A DNA stretch of 64,000 nucleotides from Mycobacterium marseillense (GTDB lineage Bacteria; Actinomycetota; Actinomycetes; Mycobacteriales; Mycobacteriaceae), in NCBI RefSeq assembly GCF_010731675.1, contig NZ_AP022584.1:3658001-3722000 (forward strand). The letters are read 5' to 3'. The first letter of the stretch is position 1. The number at the start of each line of letters is the position of its first letter. A model generated the notes under the pieces. It saw only the letters and a list, made by a program, of their open reading frames with translations, ran no database searches and had not been told where the DNA came from. Made by a program: the position numbers and the translations under genes. Positions 18,810 to 26,739 of this stretch are shown here, in pieces.

Positions 18810-18839
18810 ATCGCCCCGGCAGCCGTTTGCCGGGGCGAT
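18810..18839 (-). terminator. Strong hairpin downstream of dps
   Basis: Arms at 18810-18821 and 18828-18839 form a perfect 12-bp GC-rich stem with a 6-base loop, starting 26 bases after the dps stop. It lacks a clean T tract, but the stem is very stable. It would end the dps transcript before the pirin promoter region. Confidence 0.65.
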
Positions 18840-18864
18840 CGCGCGGAGTGTGCGAACGGCGGTG

Positions 18865-19413
18865 TCAGGATTTGCTGCGCGCGCTCTTGGCGGCAGATTT
18901 TTCGGTGCTCTTGCCCGCGTGGGCCAGCTGGCCGCCGGCGCTTTCAAGGTGCGCCCGGACGAACCATTGGAACTTCTCCAGCTGACCCGCCTGGCCGATC
19001 AACAGGTCCTGGGTGACCTGGTCGAGTTCGTCTGTCTCGTCGATGTATTGGCGGATGTCTTCGACGACCCCGTTGTAGACGAGGTCCAGCGCGGCCAAGT
19101 GGGCCTGGACGGTGTCGCGGCCGACCGAATAGTCGTCCCACGAGCGGTCCTTGATGATGGCACCAGGCGTGCCCTGCGGCGAAGAGCCCAGAGCGGCAAT
19201 GCGTTCGGCGACATCGTCGGCGAAGCTGCGCACCGCATCCACCTGCGGGTCGATCATCTCGTGCACACCGATGAAGTTCGGGCCAACGACGTTCCAGTGA
19301 ATGTGCTTGAGCGTCAGGTGAAGATCGTTGTAGGTGCTCAGTTGCTTTTGCAGCAGTTCGGTGAGGCGCGCCGCCTGCTTGTCGGTCAATCCCGGAATCG
19401 TGAACTGAGTCAT
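18865..19413 (-). CDS. dps: Dps, DNA-binding ferritin-like protein from starved cells
   Basis: This 182-residue Dps forms a dodecamer that oxidises and stores iron and can bind DNA. The inter-subunit ferroxidase residues are at the expected places: His39, His51, Asp66 and Glu70. The Lys/Arg/Ser-rich tail (KSTEKSAAKSARSKS) matches the DNA-binding tail of M. smegmatis Dps1, to which it is very similar from memory. The ATG at 19413 gives MTQFTIPGLTDKQ. M. tuberculosis lacks dps. A SigF-like promoter lies upstream, so stress and stationary-phase expression are expected. Confidence 0.95.
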   Translation of the reverse strand: MTQFTIPGLTDKQAARLTELLQKQLSTYNDLHLTLKHIHWNVVGPNFIGVHEMIDPQVDAVRSFADDVAERIAALGSSPQGTPGAIIKDRSWDDYSVGRDTVQAHLAALDLVYNGVVEDIRQYIDETDELDQVTQDLLIGQAGQLEKFQWFVRAHLESAGGQLAHAGKSTEKSAAKSARSKS

Positions 19414-19469
19414 CGCGTGTTTCCTTGTTTCCTTTCGTGGGGTTCCCACACAGTTACTTGCCCTGTTGG

Positions 19470-19495
19470 GTACCCGATGGCCGGTGCGAAAAACC
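19470..19495 (-). promoter_or_regulatory. SigF-type promoter of dps
   Basis: On the minus strand GGTTT (complement of 19491-19495) is followed after exactly 15 bases by GGGTAC (complement of 19470-19475). This matches the mycobacterial SigF pattern. The -10 element lies 57 bases from the dps start codon. The same spacing recurs at four other stress genes in this window. Confidence 0.7.
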
Positions 19496-19501
19496 GGCGG
19501 A

Positions 19502-20413
19502 TCACAGTGAGTGGATTTGCTGCACCGGCAGGCGCGGCCCGCGGCGCGGTTCGTACGCCAATCCGCTGGCTTCGAGCAGCCGGACCACCCGCTGGCGGTG
19601 CGGCCGCATCGGCTCCAGCAGTTCGAGCATCCCCGCGTCGTCGGTGGGCTCTCCCCGCAACGTCCAGCCGATCATCTTCGGGATGTGGTAGTCGCCCACC
19701 GATACGGCGTCGGCGTCGCCGAAGGCCCGCTGCGCCGTCTCGGCGGCCGTCCACACGCCCACGCCCGGCAAGGACATCAACGCCTCGCGCGCCTGCGCCG
19801 CCGGCCGTGACGTCAACCGTTCCAGCGAGGCGGCGCGCTGGGCGCAGGTCACCACCGCTTGCGCCCGCCTCGGGTCGACGTTGGCCCGATGAAACTCCCA
19901 CGACGGGATGGTTCGCCACTCCTGCGCCGACGGCAGCACCCGCATCCCCTCCGGGGCCGGTCCCGGCGCGGGCCTCCCGTACTTGGTCACCAGCACACGC
20001 CAGGAGCGAAACGCGTCGGCGCCGGGCACCCGCTGCTCGATGATCGCCGGGATCAGCGCCTCCAGCACCAGCCCGGTGCGGCCCAGCCGCAGGTGCGGCA
20101 CCCGCTGGTGCGCGGCGGCGACCGTCGGGTGCCGCGGCACGAAGTCCGAGGCGTCGTCCTCGAGACCCAGCAGGGCGGGCAGCATTTCGACGAACTCCTG
20201 CGCGCCGCCCCCCCACGCCACACACTGCGCGGCGTCGGGGGCCGCGCGCGTGATTCTCGCCGTGACCGGGCCGGTGGGCAGCAGGCTGGTCCGCCAGATC
20301 GAACCGTCGCCGGGCGTCCGGAAGCAGGGATCCGCTGGACCACGGCGAAGCGGCGACAACGTGTGCCCGAAGCTGGCGGCCCCCGGGAACACGACCGTGC
20401 GCGTGCTCTTCAC
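19502..20413 (-). CDS. HhH-GPD DNA glycosylase, AlkA-like (Rv0142-like)
   Basis: This 303-residue protein probably excises alkylated bases. The helix-hairpin-helix motif LPGVGVWTA starts near residue 215. It is followed by the GPD segment with DAVSVGDYH, where Asp241 is the likely catalytic residue. The N-terminal half resembles the AlkA fold and lacks the methyltransferase module of AdaA/AlkA fusions. The start is a GTG preceded by GGAGAG. From memory it is the Rv0142 counterpart. It is upstream of dps on the same strand, but dps has its own promoter. Confidence 0.82.
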   Translation of the reverse strand: MKSTRTVVFPGAASFGHTLSPLRRGPADPCFRTPGDGSIWRTSLLPTGPVTARITRAAPDAAQCVAWGGGAQEFVEMLPALLGLEDDASDFVPRHPTVAAAHQRVPHLRLGRTGLVLEALIPAIIEQRVPGADAFRSWRVLVTKYGRPAPGPAPEGMRVLPSAQEWRTIPSWEFHRANVDPRRAQAVVTCAQRAASLERLTSRPAAQAREALMSLPGVGVWTAAETAQRAFGDADAVSVGDYHIPKMIGWTLRGEPTDDAGMLELLEPMRPHRQRVVRLLEASGLAYEPRRGPRLPVQQIHSL

Positions 20414-20475
20414 CTGATGACTCTCCGACTGCTCGATTGACCCTGAACTCCGTCCCCAGTCAATATTGCGGTGTG

Positions 20476-20874
20476 ATGACGCCGTTCGATGACCCGCAGG
20501 GCGAACTGGCCTGGATGTTTTTGCAGAGCACCAGCGACGGCGGCGATCTGGACGAGGGCTTCGCGCTGCTGCGCGACGACTTCACCTACTGGACGCTGTT
20601 CACGCGTACCGCCTGCGACAAGGACACCTTCCGGCGCGCGATCGAGCGGCGCAAACAAGACCTCGAACTGGACATCGACTTGGTGCGCTGCGTAAACGAG
20701 GGAGAGACGGTGGTGGTGGAGGCGCACGCCACCGGCACGACGTCCGACGGCGTGGCCTATGACAGCCCGTTCGTGTGCATCTTCGACACGCGCGACGGCC
20801 TGATCGTCTCGATGCGCCTCTACAGCGATACCCGGGCGGCGGCGTCCGCGCTTCCCGGATGGGTCCCCTACTGA
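20476..20874 (+). CDS. NTF2/SnoaL-like protein (Rv0141c-like)
   Basis: This 132-residue protein has an NTF2-like fold: LDEGFALLRDDFTYWTLFT, VVVEAHATGTTSDGVAYD and FVCIFDTRDGLIVSMRLYSDT. Related proteins include limonene-epoxide hydrolase-like and ketosteroid isomerase-like enzymes, but no catalytic set can be assigned. The ATG at 20476 was preferred to the adjacent GTG and to an upstream TTG. It converges on the DUF427 gene with a 7-base overlap, an arrangement I recall for Rv0141c/Rv0140. Confidence 0.8.
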   Translation: MTPFDDPQGELAWMFLQSTSDGGDLDEGFALLRDDFTYWTLFTRTACDKDTFRRAIERRKQDLELDIDLVRCVNEGETVVVEAHATGTTSDGVAYDSPFVCIFDTRDGLIVSMRLYSDTRAAASALPGWVPY

Positions 20875-21248
20875 GGCGAGACGCTGATGTCGGCCTTGTC
20901 GGGGTAGAACGCGACGTGCCCGGCGATCGCGGCGACCGCCGGATACGGCTGCTCGTAGGTCCAGATCACGTCGTCGACGGTGTCACCGGATGAGGTCGTC
21001 ACGCTGTAGTAGGTGGCGTCGCCCTTGAACGGGCAGTAGGTGCTGGTGTCGGTGCGGGTGAGCCGATCCTGTAGCACGTCGGCGATCGGAATGTATTGCA
21101 CCGCAGGGATTGTGGCTTCGCGCAGTTCCAGCGCGTCGGTGGTGTCGGCGACCAACTCGCCGTTGACGCGGACCTGCACCCGGCCGTTCGTGGGCTCGAT
21201 GGTGATGGGGTGCCCGGCGTTTGGCTCCAGGACTTGGCGGTGGGCCAT
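20868..21248 (-). CDS. DUF427 protein (Rv0140-like)
   Basis: This 126-residue DUF427 protein has the family signature YCPFKGDATYYSV, followed by WTYEQPYPAVAAIAGHVAFYPDKAD. Its biochemical role is unknown. The length equals that remembered for Rv0140. An ATG two codons upstream is possible, but MAHRQVLEP with GGAGGT before it is better. It is the last gene of a minus-strand run with the methyltransferase, epimerase and SnoaL-like genes. Confidence 0.85.
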   Translation of the reverse strand: MAHRQVLEPNAGHPITIEPTNGRVQVRVNGELVADTTDALELREATIPAVQYIPIADVLQDRLTRTDTSTYCPFKGDATYYSVTTSSGDTVDDVIWTYEQPYPAVAAIAGHVAFYPDKADISVSPQ

Positions 21249-21298
21249 GATCAATACCTCCTACAGACGCCTATTGAGGTTGCAACACCCCGCCGTCG

Positions 21299-22141
21299 TC
21301 AACCCTTCCCGTCCGGCGGGCCGAATGCGTACCGGTGGTACTGAGACATGTTCGCCGCGGCGGGGATCGCGGACATAACTCTGCCCAGGACCCGGGATGA
21401 GCGTGGCAACTGCGCGAAGGTGAACGACTCGAACCATCGCTCCCAGGCCAGCAACCGCACCCCCGGTACGGCTTCGACGATGTCGTCGGGTCCGTTGATC
21501 GCCCACTGCAGGGTCGACCCCGACCCTCGCACCACGGTGTTGAGCCATTGCGACTTGATCCCGAGCCAATTGAACACGTCGAACTGCAGTTCACCCGAAC
21601 CGAACCGGTCGACGACTCGGCGCAGCAGCGCGGTGCCGTCCTGCTCGGTCAGGTACATGGTCAGCCCCTCCCCGATCATCAACGCAGGACGGTCGGCGGG
21701 GATTTCGCTCAGCCATGCCGGGTCGGTGACCGAGGCGGCAATGACACGATAGCGATCGCGGCTCGGGTAAAGCTGGGTGCGCAGCGCTGCGACCTCGGGG
21801 TAGTCGACGTCGTACCACTGGACGTCCGGGCCCGGCTGCACGCGGAAAAACCGGCTGTCCAGTCCGCAGCCCACGTGCAGCACGACCGAGCGTGGGTGCG
21901 CTGCAAGGAATTTGCGCGTCCACTCATCAAAGTGCGCCGAGCGGGTAGTGACCGACGGCGCCCGCCGGGCGGTGATGGTCGTTTTCTTCCAGTCGTAATC
22001 GATGCGGTCGACGATTTCCTTCGCGTACCGATCGCCCAGGATCGGTTTTTCGAAGTCGGCATCCAGCGCCTTCGCGTAGAAGGTCGCCAGCATGGTCTGG
22101 GGCGCCCCGGTGAGATCGACGGACACTCGTGCGGTATTCAC
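21299..22141 (-). CDS. Class I SAM-dependent methyltransferase, Omt/LCMT-like
   Basis: This 280-residue methyltransferase of the leucine carboxyl methyltransferase superfamily has VVLHVGCGLDSRFFRV near 86-101, YDVDYPEVAALR and ALMIGEGLTMYL. It resembles polyketide O-methyltransferases more than the Rv0145/Rv0146 pair in this window. The GTG start at 22141 is uncertain because no clear ribosome site is visible, and an internal ATG (MLATFYAKALD) is an alternative. Between Rv0139- and Rv0140-like genes it appears to be an extra gene. Confidence 0.78.
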   Translation of the reverse strand: MNTARVSVDLTGAPQTMLATFYAKALDADFEKPILGDRYAKEIVDRIDYDWKKTTITARRAPSVTTRSAHFDEWTRKFLAAHPRSVVLHVGCGLDSRFFRVQPGPDVQWYDVDYPEVAALRTQLYPSRDRYRVIAASVTDPAWLSEIPADRPALMIGEGLTMYLTEQDGTALLRRVVDRFGSGELQFDVFNWLGIKSQWLNTVVRGSGSTLQWAINGPDDIVEAVPGVRLLAWERWFESFTFAQLPRSSRVLGRVMSAIPAAANMSQYHRYAFGPPDGKG

Positions 22142-22205
22142 ACCGCCCGAGGCTAGTCCCACAGCAAGTGCCGCGCAGCGTCCTGAACAACGGCCGGCGT
22201 GGTGT

Positions 22206-23225
22206 TCAGCCGGGAGTCGTGCTCCTACCCTTGGCATTTCGCATCTCCGCCCAGAAGCGCGCCGCCTCGCGGATGGATTCCTCGACGGGGCGTGGCTGCC
22301 AACCCAATTCGCGGACGGCCTTGCTGTGGTCGACCGGCGCCTCGGCACGCATCATGCGCACCGACGCGAGGCTGAGCTCGGCGTCCTTGCCGGTGAGCCG
22401 GGCTCGCAGACTGCCCAGCGCGCCGAGGGCGTACAGCACCGGAACGGAGATGGAACGTCGCGGTGCCGGCACGCCAGCCTCGTCGGCCGCGATCCGCACG
22501 ACGTCGGTCAGCGCGATCATCCGCTCTGAGATCAGGTACCGCTCGCCGATGCGCCCGCGCTCGGCCGCCAAGACCATGGCCCGGGCGGCGTCGGTGACGC
22601 CGACGACTTCCAACTCGATGCCGTCCATCGTGAAGGGCAGCTTGCCGAAGACGGCGCCGGCGATGAACGCGCCGTGCGGGGTGCCGCCCCAGTCGCCGCT
22701 GCCGTAGGTCGTCGACACGCACATCGCCACCGCGGGCAGCCCCGCCTCGGCCACGTAGCGCATCACCAGATCCTCGGCCTGGACCCGGGATTGGACGTAG
22801 TCCGACAGCCCGCGGGCGGCCACGATGTCGTCCTCGGTCGCCACGTGCCCGCGCCGCCGGCCGACGGTCGCGTACGTGCTCGTGAAGACGAACCTGCGCA
22901 GGTCGGGTTGCGCGACGGCCACGTCGAGAACGTTGCGCAACCCTTCGACATTGGTGTGAAACAGCGGCGAGGTGTCGCGCAGCCAGGCGCGGGTGTCCAC
23001 GACGCAGTAGTAGACGTCGTCGACGCCGTCCATGGCCGCCCGCAGCACGGCGGAGTCGAACACGTCGCCGTGGAAGCGCGTGAGCTCGAGGTCGTCGATG
23101 GCGCGGGTGTTGGCGCCTTCGCGCACCATGGCCCGCACCTGATAGCCGTCGGCGACCAGCTGACGGGTCACATGCGAACCCAGAAATCCGTTGGCACCGA
23201 TCACGAGCTTGGGCTTCGTGGTCAT
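22206..23225 (-). CDS. NAD-dependent epimerase/dehydratase (Rv0139-like)
   Basis: This 339-residue extended SDR has GANGFLGSHV (about 10-19) and an atypical active site around STYATVGRRRGH, with a later DYVQSRVQAED where the YxxxK tyrosine is expected. In that second segment Tyr is followed three residues on by Arg rather than the normal Lys, so catalysis may differ. C-terminal residues resemble 3-beta-hydroxysteroid dehydrogenase/dihydroflavonol reductase-like proteins. Its ATG overlaps the stop of the SnoaL-like gene (ATGA), indicating translational coupling. Confidence 0.82.
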   Translation of the reverse strand: MTTKPKLVIGANGFLGSHVTRQLVADGYQVRAMVREGANTRAIDDLELTRFHGDVFDSAVLRAAMDGVDDVYYCVVDTRAWLRDTSPLFHTNVEGLRNVLDVAVAQPDLRRFVFTSTYATVGRRRGHVATEDDIVAARGLSDYVQSRVQAEDLVMRYVAEAGLPAVAMCVSTTYGSGDWGGTPHGAFIAGAVFGKLPFTMDGIELEVVGVTDAARAMVLAAERGRIGERYLISERMIALTDVVRIAADEAGVPAPRRSISVPVLYALGALGSLRARLTGKDAELSLASVRMMRAEAPVDHSKAVRELGWQPRPVEESIREAARFWAEMRNAKGRSTTPG

Positions 23226-23731
23226 TGAGCCGCCCCTCCGTACTGCTCCATGAAACGCGCGGCGTCCTCGTCGAGGGTGCCGAGCTCCTGGGCCTTGCGG
23301 CACCACTTCATCGTGGCCTGCACGAAGCGCAGCGGGTTGTAGATGTCCTCCTGCTGACGCCACAGGCCGTCGCCGGCGTAGGTGATGATCGAGATGTTGG
23401 TGGCACCGATGACGGTGCCATCGCCGGGATCGCGCATCGGATTGTCGAGTTCCATGATGATCCGCCCCGTGGGTTCGTCGATCACCGACCACAGCGACGG
23501 GAACGCGACCATGTGGCTGCCGGGAAAACTGCCCATCGTCCTGCTGATCCACTCGCGGACCTCGTCGCGGCCGTGCATGGTGCCCGCCGCGTGTTCGATG
23601 TACAAGACGTCCGGAGTGTAGTGCTGGACCCACGCGTCCCAGTCGTGCGACTGGGCGGCCGCATCGACGGTAGCTTCGAATTGCTCGAACGCGGCGGCCA
23701 GTTCGCTACGGGAGAACTTCGGCGTACTCAT
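23222..23731 (-). CDS. SnoaL/NTF2-like protein (Rv0138-like)
   Basis: This 169-residue NTF2-like protein shows AAFEQFEATVDAAAQSHDWDAWVQHYTPDVLYIEHAAGTMHGRDEV, a usual layout for SnoaL-type cyclases and isomerases, and ends in an additional helical tail. The ATG at 23731 (MSTPKFSRSEL) removes an unrelated N-terminal extension. It is coupled to the downstream epimerase-like gene by a 4-base overlap, suggesting a shared pathway. It is divergent from msrA across 74 bases. Confidence 0.8.
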   Translation of the reverse strand: MSTPKFSRSELAAAFEQFEATVDAAAQSHDWDAWVQHYTPDVLYIEHAAGTMHGRDEVREWISRTMGSFPGSHMVAFPSLWSVIDEPTGRIIMELDNPMRDPGDGTVIGATNISIITYAGDGLWRQQEDIYNPLRFVQATMKWCRKAQELGTLDEDAARFMEQYGGAAQ

Positions 23732-23805
23732 GATTTCGCGGCACCATTGCAGCTCATCGGCGGAGTGTAGCCTGGGCGTCACTGTGGCGGTTAGGAGGAC
23801 GAGCG

Positions 23806-24318
23806 ATGACCAACCAGAAAGCGATTCTCGCCGGCGGGTGCTTCTGGGGAGTGCAGGAACTCATCCGCAAGCAGCCCGGAGTCGTCTCGACGCGGGTCGG
23901 CTACACCGGCGGTGACGTCCCCAACGCGACCTATCGCAACCACGGCACCCACGCCGAAGCCATCGAGATCGTCTACGACCCAGCGGAGACCGATTACCGG
24001 ACGATGCTGGAGTTCTTCTTCCAGATCCACGACCCGACAACGAAGAACCGCCAGGGCAACGACCTGGGGATGAGTTACCGGTCGGCGATCTTCTACCTGG
24101 ACGAGGAGCAGAAGCGGATCGCGCTGGACACCATCGCCGACGTCGAGGCGTCCGGCCTGTGGCCGGGCAAGGTGGTGACCGAGGTCAGCCCCGCCGGCGA
24201 CTTCTGGGAAGCCGAGCCCGAACACCAGGACTACCTGCAGCACTATCCGAACGGATACACCTGCCACTTCATCCGCCCGGGCTGGAAGCTGCCGCGGCGG
24301 GCGTCAGCCAGCCAATAG
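23806..24318 (+). CDS. msrA: Peptide methionine sulfoxide reductase A
   Basis: This 170-residue MsrA reduces methionine-S-sulfoxide in proteins. The catalytic motif GGCFWGVQE places the nucleophilic Cys at residue 12. The conserved [16 protein letters not shown] and [13 protein letters not shown] segments follow, and the resolving system is probably mycoredoxin or thioredoxin-linked. A GGAGG ribosome site precedes the ATG. It ends five bases from the convergent cyp138 stop. Confidence 0.96.
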   Translation: MTNQKAILAGGCFWGVQELIRKQPGVVSTRVGYTGGDVPNATYRNHGTHAEAIEIVYDPAETDYRTMLEFFFQIHDPTTKNRQGNDLGMSYRSAIFYLDEEQKRIALDTIADVEASGLWPGKVVTEVSPAGDFWEAEPEHQDYLQHYPNGYTCHFIRPGWKLPRRASASQ

Positions 24319-24323
24319 GCGGA

Positions 24324-25643
24324 TCAGCGCCGGCGCACCGTAATTCGGCCGCCGTCCTTCGGGGTGAACGCGACCCCGCGGCAGTGCCACCGCTCACCCG
24401 GTGCGTCGGTCGTCTCAATCGCCAAGCGGCGCAACACCGTCCGGAGCACGACGTCCATCTCCATGTTGGCGAATGCGGCCCCGACACAGCGGCGGGTGCC
24501 CCCACCGAACGGAACCCAGGCCAGCGCCGACGGTTTCGTGCCGATGAAGCGCTGCGGGTCGAAGCGGCCGGGATCGGGGAACAGCTCGGGGTTGTCGTGT
24601 AGCTGTGCGATGCCCACGATGATCGAGTAACCGCGCGGAATCACCCACTCGCCCAGTTGATAGGTCTCGGGGTAAACGTGGCGTCCGGCGAAGTCGATCA
24701 CCGTCCTCGCCCGCTGGACCTCCAGGATTGTCGCCTGGCGCAGCTCGTTGCCGCCGCTATCGGCCTCCTCGACGAGGGCCGCCAGCACATCGGGGTGCCG
24801 GCTGATCCGCTCGAACGCCCACGCCAGCGTGGACGCGGTGGTTTCGTGGCCGGCGGCCAGCAGGGTGAGCAGCTCGTCGCCAATGTCCTTGTGTGACATG
24901 GCCGAACCGTCGTCGTAGGTGCTGCGCAGCAACAGGGCGAGCACATCGGTCCGCTCGGCGAAGTCCGGGTCCGCCCGCTCGGCCGCGATCAACGTGTCGA
25001 TGACCTTGTCGTACTGGCGCCGCCACTCGTCGAGGCGGTACCACGGGCTGAACCGGCCGTAATTCCGTTTCGGCTTGGGCAGCGCCGCCAGACGCGAGCC
25101 CAGGGTGACCCACGGTGGGATGAGGCGGCGCAGCTCGTCGAGTTCGGCGCCGTCGGCCCCGAAGACCGCGCGCAGGATGGCGTTCAGCGTGATCCGCATC
25201 ATCGGAGGCAGCGTCGCGAACGATTCGGCCTGCTGCCAGCCGGCGATCTCGCGCAGCGTCTCCTCTTCGATGATGCTCTCGTAGTTCTTCATGCTCTTGC
25301 CGTGAAACGGCGGCGCCAACAGCCGTCGCCGGCGACGGTGGTCATCGCCCTCGAGCGCGAACACCGAGCCGCTGCCGAACAGCCTGCTCAGATTGGGCTG
25401 GATGTTGCCGAGCTCGTCGGGGCTGGTGGTGAAGACCTGTTTGGCCAACTCCGGGTCGCTGACGGCGATGACGCGCCCCCACATCGGGAGCCGCAGCGCG
25501 ACGACACTGCCGTAGCGGCGCGACAGTCGTCGCATCATCGAGCGCCGCGACATCGCGAAGCCAATGCCCTGAACTGCCTTGGGAATTCGGGCGACCGGCG
25601 GCAGCTTGACCGCGGCCGGTGGGGCGACGACTTGTTGGCTCAT
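24324..25643 (-). CDS. cyp138: Cytochrome P450, CYP138-like
   Basis: This 439-residue P450 monooxygenase has the I-helix AGHETTAS, the K-helix EVQR and the haem loop FGGGTRRCVGAAF with axial Cys386. The substrate is unknown. From memory the gene equals M. tuberculosis cyp138 (Rv0136), next to a TetR and msrA as here. The ATG at 25643 starts MSQQVVAPPAAVKLPP. The upstream region shared with the divergent TetR contains two GGTAC-N6-GTACC operators, so repression by that TetR is likely. Confidence 0.92.
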   Translation of the reverse strand: MSQQVVAPPAAVKLPPVARIPKAVQGIGFAMSRRSMMRRLSRRYGSVVALRLPMWGRVIAVSDPELAKQVFTTSPDELGNIQPNLSRLFGSGSVFALEGDDHRRRRRLLAPPFHGKSMKNYESIIEEETLREIAGWQQAESFATLPPMMRITLNAILRAVFGADGAELDELRRLIPPWVTLGSRLAALPKPKRNYGRFSPWYRLDEWRRQYDKVIDTLIAAERADPDFAERTDVLALLLRSTYDDGSAMSHKDIGDELLTLLAAGHETTASTLAWAFERISRHPDVLAALVEEADSGGNELRQATILEVQRARTVIDFAGRHVYPETYQLGEWVIPRGYSIIVGIAQLHDNPELFPDPGRFDPQRFIGTKPSALAWVPFGGGTRRCVGAAFANMEMDVVLRTVLRRLAIETTDAPGERWHCRGVAFTPKDGGRITVRRR

Positions 25644-25683
25644 GACGATGACTTCTCCCAACGTCGGCCCCTGCACCGGGGTT

Positions 25684-25699
25684 GGTACGGCGATGTACC
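25684..25699. promoter_or_regulatory. TetR operator copy 1 (GGTAC-N6-GTACC)
   Basis: GGTAC-GGCGAT-GTACC is a perfect 5+5 inverted repeat located 41-56 bases upstream of cyp138. A second copy with the same spacing lies 34 bases further along. Two identical sites in the divergent promoter suggest binding by the adjacent TetR. Confidence 0.65.
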
Positions 25700-25717
25700 G
25701 CGGGTTCTTCCAGGTAC

Positions 25718-25733
25718 GGTACTCTGAAGTACC
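25718..25733. promoter_or_regulatory. TetR operator copy 2 (GGTAC-N6-GTACC)
   Basis: GGTAC-TCTGAA-GTACC repeats the arms of the first operator. It sits 44 bases upstream of the TetR start at 25777. An extra GGTAC half-site at 25713-25717 overlaps its left edge. Confidence 0.65.
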
Positions 25734-25776
25734 AGAGCTGACAAGATCCGCATCGAACCGAAAGGGGGCGCCGGCC

Positions 25777-26394
25777 GTGACCTCAGCGATGACAGCGACC
25801 GATGGCGGCCCCGATCTCGTCGAGGTCGATCCGTTTCGACTCAGATTGCTCGACGGCCTGGCCGACGCGATCACCGAGCGCGGTTACCGGACCAGCACGG
25901 TCGCCGACATCGTCCGCTACGCCCGCACCTCCAAGCGCACCTTCTACGACCAGTTCGCCAGTAAGGAAGAGTGCTTCCTCGAGCTACTCGCCGCCGACAT
26001 GGAGAAGCTCGGCGAACGTATCGCGGCCTCGGTCGATCCCGACGCCGATTGGCACGCGCAGATCCGGCAGGCGGTCGAGGCGTATGTCGGTTACATCGAG
26101 GCCCGCCCTGCCATCACGTTGAGCTGGATCCGTGAATTGCCGTCGCTGGGTGCGGCCGCCCGCCCGGTTCAGCGCCGCGGGCAGCAGTTGTTGACCAGCC
26201 TGCTGATCGACCTCAGCGCCAGCCCCGGGTTTCGGCGCGCGAAGCTGCCGCCGTTGACCGCGCCCCTGGCCGTGATCCTGTTGGGGGGCCTGCGGGAGCT
26301 GACCGCACTTGCGGTCGAAGACGGAACACCGGTCCGAGAAATCGTGGAACCGGCGGTGGATGCGTCCGTAGCTCTGCTCGGCCCGCGGCACTGA
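25777..26394 (+). CDS. TetR-family regulator (Rv0135c-like)
   Basis: This 205-residue regulator has a TetR DNA-binding domain at about residues 18-64 (DAITERGYRTSTVADIVRYA, then SKRTFYDQFASKEECFLEL). The C-terminal region contains SWIRELPSLGAAARPVQRRG. The GTG at 25777 was preferred because AAAGGGGG lies nine bases upstream. The alternative ATG at 25789 lacks such a site. It is divergent from cyp138 and probably controls it and itself through the twin GGTAC operators. Confidence 0.88.
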   Translation: MTSAMTATDGGPDLVEVDPFRLRLLDGLADAITERGYRTSTVADIVRYARTSKRTFYDQFASKEECFLELLAADMEKLGERIAASVDPDADWHAQIRQAVEAYVGYIEARPAITLSWIRELPSLGAAARPVQRRGQQLLTSLLIDLSASPGFRRAKLPPLTAPLAVILLGGLRELTALAVEDGTPVREIVEPAVDASVALLGPRH

Positions 26395-26500
26395 GCTCGC
26401 CGGGCCCCGTAAATCAAGGTGTCGCAAGCCATTCCGGGCCCGGCCCGGCGGAGATAGGCTCACCGCAGACCCCGTCCGCTCTGACATGGAGGATTCTGCG

Positions 26501-26713
26501 ATGCGGCTCTCGACTCGAAACCAGCTCAGGGGAAAGATCACCGAGGTCGAACTCGGCGCCGTGATGGCCGTGGTGAAGGTGACGCTCGACGGTGGCGATC
26601 AGGTCGTCACGTCATCGGTCACCAAGGACGCCGCGACCGACCTCGGGCTCAAGGTCGGGCAGCCCGCGACCGTGTTCATCAAGTCGACCGAGGTCACCAT
26701 CGGCGTCGATTAG
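26501..26713 (+). CDS. Molybdopterin/molybdate-binding TOBE (Mop-like) protein
   Basis: This 70-residue single TOBE domain protein (MRLSTRNQLRGKITEVELGAVMAVVKV...) is typical of molbindins, which bind molybdate and may buffer it in the cytoplasm. It begins at ATG 26501, nine bases after GGAGG. An in-frame ATG five codons upstream overlaps the ribosome site and is less likely. No molybdenum transport genes are nearby, so its role here is unclear. It converges on ephF. Confidence 0.85.
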   Translation: MRLSTRNQLRGKITEVELGAVMAVVKVTLDGGDQVVTSSVTKDAATDLGLKVGQPATVFIKSTEVTIGVD

Positions 26714-26739
26714 GGCGTGCCGAAAAGCTTTGCCGCGAA

